Made by a program: the position numbers and the translations under genes. Below are positions 4,236 to 9,486 of a stretch of 9,486 nt of DNA, one piece after another. A model generated the notes under the pieces. It did not search any database, had not been told where the DNA came from, and was given only the letters and a program-made list of their open reading frames with translations. The stretch is taken from contig DOUV01000548.1 of assembly GCA_003520455.1 (NCBI GenBank), positions 1 through 9,486 of the forward strand, read 5' to 3'. The stretch comes from Chloroflexota bacterium (GTDB lineage: Bacteria > Chloroflexota > Anaerolineae > Ardenticatenales > Ardenticatenaceae). The first letter of the stretch is position 1, and each line of letters starts with the position of its first letter.

Positions 4236-6977
4236 ATGCGAATCACAGAATCTCCCGTCCAGACGGGAGCGACCCTGGACGGAGATCGTTGGTACGCCGA
4301 ACCCGTTGAGACGCTGTTAGACGATTGGTCCGAACTCTCCCAGCAAGGGCTGAGCCACACTGAGGCGGCTCAGCGGCTGGAGGCGGTTGGCCTGAATGAG
4401 TTGGTCATCAAAGCGGGCGAGTCGCCACTCAAGAAATTTCTCCAGCAGTTCAGTGACTTCATCGTCCTGATCCTGATCGCCGCCGCCCTGATTTCGGGCC
4501 TCTTGGGTGAGTGGCTCGATGCCATCGCCATTATCGTCATCGTCATCCTGAACGCCGTCATCGGCTTCATCCAGGAATACCGTGCCGAGCAGGCGATCGA
4601 GGCGTTGAAGAAGCTCACGGCGCCGAATGCGCGCGTCGTCCGCGATCGTGAGGTTCGGATCATTCCGGCGCGCGAGGTCGTTCCCGGCGATTTGATTCTC
4701 CTCGAACAGGGCGACATTGTCCCGGCGGATGCGCGCCTACTCGCCAGCCAGAGCCTCCAGATCGAGGAGGCGGCATTGACCGGCGAGAGTGTCCCGGTCA
4801 AAAAGGATGCGCACGCGAGGGTGCCGCTCGATGCGCCGGTCGCGGATCGGCTCACGATGGTCTACGCCTCGACGCAGGTCAGTTATGGCAAGGGGCGCGC
4901 CATCGTCACGGCGACCGGCATGCAGACCGAGCTGGGCAAGATCGCGGGGATGGTCGAGTCGGTCGCGGAAGAAAAGACGCCTCTCCAGGACCGGCTCGAC
5001 CGCATTGGGAAATACCTGGTCTATGCCGCGCTCGCGATCGTAGCGATTGTCTTCCTGGTCGGCCTCGCTCGGGGCGAGGATCCGCTGCACATGTTTCTGG
5101 TGGCTGTCAGCCTGGCAGTCGCCGCCGTTCCTGAGGGGCTGGCGGCGGTGGTGACCATCGCGCTGGCGTTGGGGGTACGCCGCATGGCCGCGCGCAATGC
5201 CCTCATCCGCCGGCTCCCCTCGGTTGAGACCCTCGGCTCGACGACGGTTATTGCCAGCGACAAGACCGGCACGCTGACGCAAAACGCGATGACCGTCCGA
5301 AAAATCGTGGTGAACGACATCATCGTGGATGTCACCGGTGAGGGATACGAGCCGGAAGGTGAATTCCTGGTTCACGGCCAGCTGCTCCCTGCGAACCTCC
5401 GGGCAGATGTCGCCGAAGTTCTCCGCATCGGCGAACTGGCGAACACAGCCGCGCTCCGGTGGAATGAGCAGACGGGCCGGTGGGAGATCGTGGGGGATCC
5501 TACCGAGGGAGCGATTCTGGTTGCCGGGGCGAAGTTCGGCCTCTGGCGCGAGGAAATCATCTCGACCTTCCGCGAGGTCGCCGAGTTGCCCTTCGACAGC
5601 GAGCGCAAACGCATGAGCATGATCGTGCGGCGACCGAACGGGCGCTACCGGCTCTACGTCAAGGGGGCGCCGGACGTCATCCTCAATCTCTGCACCCACT
5701 ATCTCGACCACGGCATCGCCCATCCGCTCACGTCCGAGCGCCGCGCGGCGATCCTCACGATCAACCGCGACCTGGCCAATCAGGCCCTGCGGGTTCTGGG
5801 TGTGGCCTTCAGATCGCTCGAGCGCGTTCCTGAAGAGCCAACCCCTGAGATGATGGAACACGACCTGGTCTATGCCGGCCTGATCGCCATGATCGACCCA
5901 CCCCGGCTCGAGGCGATTGCTGCCGTCGAGGAGGCGCGCCGGGCCGGGATCGAGACTGTGATGATCACCGGCGATCATCTCGCGACCGCGGTGGCGGTCG
6001 GCCGCGAATTACGGCTCTTCGACCAGGATGATGTCGCCATCACCGGCCAGGAGCTGGAGCATCTGAGCGATGCGGAGTTGATCGCGCGGGTTGACGATAT
6101 CAAGGCCTACGCCCGGGTCTCTCCCGAACACAAACTGCGCATCGTGCGGGCCTGGAAGGCGAGAAACCAGGTTGTTGCCATGACCGGTGACGGCGTCAAC
6201 GATGCCCCGGCCCTCAAAGAAGCGAACATTGGCATTGCCATGGGTATCACGGGGACCGACGTCGCCAAAGGCGCAGCGGACATGATCCTTGCCGATGATA
6301 ACTATGCCACCATCGTCCATGCCATCGAAGAGGGCCGTTCAATCTTCGATAATATCCGCCGGTTTGTCCACTTCCTGCTCTCGTGCAATATCGGCGAGGT
6401 CATCACGATGTTCGTTGGACCGCTGTTGGGCTGGCCACTGCCGCTCTTGCCGATCCAGATTCTGTGGATCAACCTGGCCACCGACAGTCTTCCGGCCCTC
6501 GCGCTGGGCGTCGAGAAGGCTGAACCGGGCATCATGCAGCGCCCCCCACGCCCATCGTCCGAGGATATCATCACGCCGCGGTTGCTGCGCATCATGCTGT
6601 TCCAGGGCCTCATCATCGGCGCAGTGACGCTGGCAGCCTTTGCGATCGAGTATTTTTTGCACAGCGGCAGTGAGGAGCGCGCGCGCGTGCTGGCCTTCAG
6701 CACCTCGATCTTTGCCCAGAACGTTCACGCCTTCAACCTGCGCAGCAACACGCTCTCGATCTTCAAACTCGGGCTCTTCAGCAACATGGCCTTGATCGGG
6801 GCGTTCATCGCCGTGCTGTTGAGCGAGCTCGCGATCATTTACATTCCGTTCTTCCACCCGATCTTCCAGACCATGCCGCTCGATCTGGCCGATTGGGGCC
6901 TGATCGCCGGCTTAGGGGTCATGCCACTCGTGATCATGGAGATTGTAAAGTTCGTTGGGCTGGTCCCCCCGCGGTGA
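4236..6977 (+). CDS. Calcium-type (P2A) cation-transporting P-type ATPase
   Basis: A 913-residue membrane pump that uses an aspartyl-phosphate cycle to export divalent cations, most likely Ca2+. It has an N-terminal cation-ATPase domain, membrane helices at about 72-90 and 96-114, and the actuator motif TGES (182-185). PEGL (299-302) lies in M4. The P domain has the phosphorylated D342 in DKTGTLT, and K476 of KGAP is in the nucleotide domain. MITGDH (576-581), TGDGVNDAP (650-658) and the C-terminal M5-M10 bundle follow. Compared with SERCA, ligands E300 (M4), N718 and E721 (M5, CNIGE) and N746, T749, D750 (M6, NLATD) are kept, while the M8 glutamate appears to be Q828. I chose ATG 4236 (GAGG at 4227-4230). 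An upstream in-frame TTG at 4143 would add 31 residues unlike the family. Mn2+ or another cation cannot be excluded. First gene of an apparent operon with the next two. Confidence 0.93.
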   Translation: MRITESPVQTGATLDGDRWYAEPVETLLDDWSELSQQGLSHTEAAQRLEAVGLNELVIKAGESPLKKFLQQFSDFIVLILIAAALISGLLGEWLDAIAIIVIVILNAVIGFIQEYRAEQAIEALKKLTAPNARVVRDREVRIIPAREVVPGDLILLEQGDIVPADARLLASQSLQIEEAALTGESVPVKKDAHARVPLDAPVADRLTMVYASTQVSYGKGRAIVTATGMQTELGKIAGMVESVAEEKTPLQDRLDRIGKYLVYAALAIVAIVFLVGLARGEDPLHMFLVAVSLAVAAVPEGLAAVVTIALALGVRRMAARNALIRRLPSVETLGSTTVIASDKTGTLTQNAMTVRKIVVNDIIVDVTGEGYEPEGEFLVHGQLLPANLRADVAEVLRIGELANTAALRWNEQTGRWEIVGDPTEGAILVAGAKFGLWREEIISTFREVAELPFDSERKRMSMIVRRPNGRYRLYVKGAPDVILNLCTHYLDHGIAHPLTSERRAAILTINRDLANQALRVLGVAFRSLERVPEEPTPEMMEHDLVYAGLIAMIDPPRLEAIAAVEEARRAGIETVMITGDHLATAVAVGRELRLFDQDDVAITGQELEHLSDAELIARVDDIKAYARVSPEHKLRIVRAWKARNQVVAMTGDGVNDAPALKEANIGIAMGITGTDVAKGAADMILADDNYATIVHAIEEGRSIFDNIRRFVHFLLSCNIGEVITMFVGPLLGWPLPLLPIQILWINLATDSLPALALGVEKAEPGIMQRPPRPSSEDIITPRLLRIMLFQGLIIGAVTLAAFAIEYFLHSGSEERARVLAFSTSIFAQNVHAFNLRSNTLSIFKLGLFSNMALIGAFIAVLLSELAIIYIPFFHPIFQTMPLDLADWGLIAGLGVMPLVIMEIVKFVGLVPPR

Positions 6978-7026
6978 TGGCTGGAGGGCGGACAGGTTCC
7001 CTGCAAAGATGGGAGGCGTGGACCCG

Positions 7027-8328
7027 ATGCAGGGGCCGCACCGCTCGCCTCCCGCTCGACGAGCATCGCGCGAGGTTCCTGTGAGTCGACCGTGGTCTCC
7101 CCGCGTCAAACAGTGGGTTGCGCTCGGCCTGATTGGCCTGGGCCTGGTCATCCTGCGACTGCTCTGGCAGTTCTTAACACCGCTGGCCCTGGCCCTGCTC
7201 CTCACCTACGTCCTGACACCGAGCGTGAATTTTGTCCAGCGCCGCGCCGAGTGGCCACGCGTCGGCGCGACGGCTTTCGTCTACCTGATTCTCGTCTTGT
7301 TGCTCTTCCTGGTGCCGCTCACAGTGGTGCCCACGTTTGTGGCCCAGGTGGCCGGGATTGCCGTCAACCTCGCCGACATTCAGGCAGGCCTGATTGCCTG
7401 GGTCAATAGCATCGGCCCCTTTACGATAGGGGGGATCATATTTGAACCCGCGCAGTGGATTGACCCGATTCTGGGTGAGCTTCAGCGGACGCTACCGAAT
7501 CTGGTGCCCACCTCCGTTAACCTCTTCTTTGGCGTCGCCACAAGCTTCGTGGCCTCACTGCTCTGGCTTGTCTTCATTCTGGTGATCTCATTCTACCTGG
7601 TGCGCGACTCCGCGCACGTCGCGGCCTACCTCTGGGGGTTAGTGCCTCCGGCGTACGCCGAGGATGCCGCCATTCTCGTGCACCGGATCAATAACATTTG
7701 GAACTCCTTCCTGCGCGGCCAGCTGGTGCTCTCGAGTATCGTGGGAGCCGTTGTGGCGATCGCCCTGGTTATCCTTGGGGTCCCCAACGCGTTTCTGCTC
7801 GGGCTGTTGGCTGCTCTGCTCGAGATGGTTCCGAATATCGGTCCGGTCCTCTCGATGATCCCAGCCGTGTTGATTGCCCTCTTTAGTGGCTCCGTCAACT
7901 GGGAGATCTCCAACGGACTTTTCGCGCTGATCGTCGTTGCCACCTACTTTTTGATCCAACAGGTCGAAAACAACTACCTCGTGCCGCGAATCATCGGTGG
8001 GAGCGTCCATCTCCACCCGGCTGTGGTGCTGGTGGGCGCGATTGTCGGGGCAAGCACCGCGGGAATCCTCGGAATTTTCCTGGCCGCGCCGGTGCTCGCC
8101 TCGATCCGGGTTGTCGCCGGCTATGCATACGCGAAGCTCCTCGACCTGGATAGCAGTGCGATCGGCCGCGAACCCGCGGCGCCAGAGCGCGTTGGGCCAC
8201 CTCTGGCGCCGCCTCGAGCGGCGGGCATGCCGCCATCATCCGAGGGCCCCGCCGCCCGTGAAGGGGCGAGCGCGCCACCTCCCTGGCTCACCTGGATCCA
8301 GCGGTGGTGGCGGCGCGAACAGGATTGA
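7027..8328 (+). CDS. AI-2E/PerM family membrane transporter
   Basis: A 433-residue multispanning protein of the AI-2E (TqsA/PerM/YdiK) family, whose members are proposed transporters or antiporters of mostly unknown substrate. Hydrophobic segments begin soon after the N-terminus (QWVALGLIGLGLVIL, then LTPLALALLLTYVLTP). The family signature ALLEMVPNIGPVLSMIPAV lies around E266-P273, and the C-terminal signature (IGGSVHLHPAVVLVGAIVGA, then GILGIFLAAPVLA) is clear. A Pro/Ala-rich tail of about 50 residues, ending in WIQRWWRREQD, is probably cytoplasmic and variable. The start is uncertain: ATG 7027 has GGGAGG (7011-7016) 10 bases upstream, while GTG 7081 has GAGGT (7072-7076) and would begin MSRPWSPRVKQW, closer to typical homologues. 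It starts 49 bases after the ATPase with no terminator between, so cotranscription is likely. A role in quorum signalling should not be assumed. Confidence 0.87.
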   Translation: MQGPHRSPPARRASREVPVSRPWSPRVKQWVALGLIGLGLVILRLLWQFLTPLALALLLTYVLTPSVNFVQRRAEWPRVGATAFVYLILVLLLFLVPLTVVPTFVAQVAGIAVNLADIQAGLIAWVNSIGPFTIGGIIFEPAQWIDPILGELQRTLPNLVPTSVNLFFGVATSFVASLLWLVFILVISFYLVRDSAHVAAYLWGLVPPAYAEDAAILVHRINNIWNSFLRGQLVLSSIVGAVVAIALVILGVPNAFLLGLLAALLEMVPNIGPVLSMIPAVLIALFSGSVNWEISNGLFALIVVATYFLIQQVENNYLVPRIIGGSVHLHPAVVLVGAIVGASTAGILGIFLAAPVLASIRVVAGYAYAKLLDLDSSAIGREPAAPERVGPPLAPPRAAGMPPSSEGPAAREGASAPPPWLTWIQRWWRREQD

Positions 8329-8339
8329 AGAGCTAGCCT

Positions 8340-9035
8340 ATGAGCGCACGCGCATCTCTCGACGTGACCCGGATCCGGGCGGTTCTATTCGATCTGGATG
8401 GAACGCTGCTGGCAATTCGCGGAGGCACATCCGACGGTCACCTGGCCCGCCGGCTGATGTTCCTGACTCCCGTCCTGCCCGGCCACGACCCTGAAGCCTT
8501 CGCCCGACGATTCTTCGTCCTGAGTGAGACGCCGACAAACTACCTCCTGGCTGTGCTCGACCGGCTCGGCCTGGATAGCTGGCTTCGCCCGCTGGCCGAC
8601 CAGGCTCGCCGCGCCAAGGGCATCGGGACCAGCCGCGCTTCGACCATGGTTTCCGGCGCCGGGGCGGCGCTGGACGCGGTAGGAGCACACTACCCACTCG
8701 CCGTGCTCACGAATCGCAGCCGCGTTCAAGCTCGCGAGTTGCTGGCCCACCACGGACTCGCGGATCGCTTTCGCGCGATCACGACGCGGGGCGACCTATG
8801 GCGCTTCAAGCCTCACCCGCAAGCCGTCCGGCACAGCGCCGCCCGCCTGAGCGTCCCGCCCGAAAGCATCCTGATGGTCGGCGACATGCCGGTGGATATG
8901 CAAACGGCTCGTCGCGCCGGCGCTCAAGCCGTTGGCGTCCTCACCGGCTTTGCGACCGGCGCGGAGCTGTCGGCATCCGGCGCAGCGCTCGTACTGCCCA
9001 GTGTAGCCGAACTGCCAGCAGCCATCCTGGGATAA
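8340..9035 (+). CDS. HAD-superfamily hydrolase (phosphatase-like, subfamily IA)
   Basis: A 231-residue haloacid-dehalogenase-fold hydrolase, probably a small-molecule phosphatase. Motif I is VLFDLDGTLL with nucleophile D18 and acid/base D20. Motif II has T124 in VLTNRS, motif III has K157 in FKPHP, and motif IV is GDMPVD (181-186) with acidic residues D182 and D186. The helical insert between motifs I and II (about 30-100) is a C1-type cap, as in phosphoglycolate phosphatase-like proteins. Substrate cannot be read from the sequence; a Gph/PpaX-like assignment is only a family-level guess. The ATG at 8340 has GAAGAG at 8327-8332, and the gene begins 11 bases after the preceding stop, so it is almost certainly in the same transcript. 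Whether it acts with the pump or is merely carried along is unknown. Confidence 0.88.
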   Translation: MSARASLDVTRIRAVLFDLDGTLLAIRGGTSDGHLARRLMFLTPVLPGHDPEAFARRFFVLSETPTNYLLAVLDRLGLDSWLRPLADQARRAKGIGTSRASTMVSGAGAALDAVGAHYPLAVLTNRSRVQARELLAHHGLADRFRAITTRGDLWRFKPHPQAVRHSAARLSVPPESILMVGDMPVDMQTARRAGAQAVGVLTGFATGAELSASGAALVLPSVAELPAAILG

Positions 9036-9056
9036 CCAGTTCGCCTCGCCGGCGGC

Positions 9057-9113
9057 GGGTGGCTCCCTTGAAAGACGCGCGGTATGCCCGGAGCGCGAAA
9101 GGCGAAGCCACCC
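9057..9113 (+). other. Possible stem-loop between the HAD gene and the small membrane protein gene
   Basis: GGGTGGCT (9057-9064) pairs perfectly with AGCCACCC (9106-9113). Inside, CGCGC (9076-9080) pairs with GCGCG (9093-9097), and GGC-GAA-GCC (9101-9109) offers a competing small hairpin. There is no T-run. It may be the 3' end of the ATPase operon mRNA or a leader for the following genes. In DNA this GC-rich, such pairing may also be chance. Confidence 0.25.
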
Positions 9114-9161
9114 TGCTCTCGGTGCCATTCCGGCTCACGTTTCACATCATCCGGACGAGAA

Positions 9162-9389
9162 ATGCGCGACTCAAGAATTCGAGACCTCGTTCTCAGCCTC
9201 ATCGTGGGCATCGTGGCCCTGCTGCTCTTCCACCTCGACCACCTGATCGCCTCTTACAGCGGCTGGGATGATCCGCTCTGGTGGCTGCACCTGCTGGTGG
9301 ACAGCAGCTACGTCATCATCTACGGGGGGCTCTTCTTCGTCGGCCTGCGCGGCTGGCGAATCTGGCGCAGCAGGAGGAACACAGAGTGA
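9162..9389 (+). CDS. Small two-helix membrane protein of unknown function
   Basis: A predicted 75-residue protein that I do not recognise. A short charged N-terminus (MRDSRIRD) leads into a hydrophobic helix (LVLSLIVGIVALLLFHL, about 9-25). A Trp/Asp/His-containing loop (ASYSGWDDPLWWLHLL) and a second helix (SYVIIYGGLFFVGLRGW) follow, with a basic tail (RIWRSRRNTE) consistent with a cytoplasmic C-terminus. ATG 9162 is preferred because it starts just before the first helix, though its ribosome site is weak (GGA at 9153-9155). Extending upstream to 9084 adds a basic, non-hydrophobic stretch that looks untranslated. The stop TGA overlaps the GTG start of the next gene in a GTGA arrangement, so the two are probably translationally coupled. 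Two hydrophobic helices and typical codon use support a real gene. Confidence 0.6.
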   Translation: MRDSRIRDLVLSLIVGIVALLLFHLDHLIASYSGWDDPLWWLHLLVDSSYVIIYGGLFFVGLRGWRIWRSRRNTE

Positions 9390-9486
9390 ACGCCGATCTT
9401 CTCATCCGCAACATCAGCCGTCTGGCCGTCGTGCCGGGTCCTGGCCCGCGGCGCGGGGGCGACCTGGCCGACATCGGCCTCATTCC
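9386..9486 (+). CDS. hutI: Probable imidazolonepropionase, N-terminus only (cut by window end)
   Basis: An open frame from GTG 9386 runs off the window, giving 33 complete residues beginning MNADLLIRNISRLAVV and continuing through GPGPRRGGDLADIGLI. This resembles the N-terminus of HutI, a metal-dependent amidohydrolase that opens imidazolone-5-propionate to N-formimino-glutamate in histidine degradation. There the ADLLI(R/T)N strand is followed by a Gly/Pro/Arg loop and an L..LG.I segment. The start is well supported by AGGAGG at 9372-9377, 8 bases upstream, and by the 4-base GTGA overlap with the preceding stop. The catalytic metal-binding residues lie beyond the window. Another amidohydrolase (for example a dihydroorotase- or cytosine-deaminase-like enzyme) is possible, since many share the ADLLIRN opening. 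If HutI is right, other hut genes would be expected just downstream. Confidence 0.6.
   Translation, partial: MNADLLIRNISRLAVVPGPGPRRGGDLADIGLI

Noticed and set aside
4084..4320. 78-codon frame overlapping the ATPase start in another frame
   Set aside because: Its start is 15 bases from the AGGAGG, the product is compositionally odd and matches nothing, and it overlaps a certain gene by 85 bases.
1..9486. CRISPR array, tRNA, rRNA or prophage genes
   Set aside because: No regularly spaced direct repeats, no tRNA T-arm/acceptor signature, no rRNA-like sequence and no phage-type proteins were seen on either strand.

Overview
The window is high-GC bacterial DNA with every supported gene on the + strand. 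Strong Shine-Dalgarno sites, a few GTG starts and long GC-rich hairpins between genes fit a member of the Chloroflexota (Thermomicrobia/Sphaerobacter-like or an uncultured relative). That placement is inferred from protein flavour and repeat style, not from any marker gene.

Layout: (1) 1-203 is a gene-free edge with several hairpins. (2) rnd (204-1382) encodes a DEDDy exonuclease with HRDC domains. (3) A 136-base gap carries a perfect 15-bp hairpin. (4) serA (1519-3102) and lepB (3119-3709) are tightly spaced and end at a textbook intrinsic terminator (3727-3763); a good sigma70-type promoter lies inside the 3' part of serA. (5) 3780-3936 is a non-coding block of consecutive hairpins. (6) A promoter (3955-3983) and a roughly 245-base leader with candidate alternative pairings precede a calcium-type P-type ATPase (4236-6977), an AI-2E/PerM-family membrane protein (7027-8328) and a HAD hydrolase (8340-9035), spaced as one operon. 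(7) A small two-helix membrane protein (9162-9389) overlaps by 4 bases the start of a gene whose N-terminus looks like imidazolonepropionase (hutI), cut by the window end.

Most genes are housekeeping: RNA processing, serine synthesis, protein secretion, cation export and probably the start of histidine degradation. No mobile element, CRISPR array, tRNA or rRNA was seen. The part most worth attention is non-coding: the block between lepB and the ATPase. There a terminator, a hairpin-rich repeat, a promoter and a leader with two mutually exclusive helices follow one another directly. I do not see convincing evidence for a wholly new protein system.
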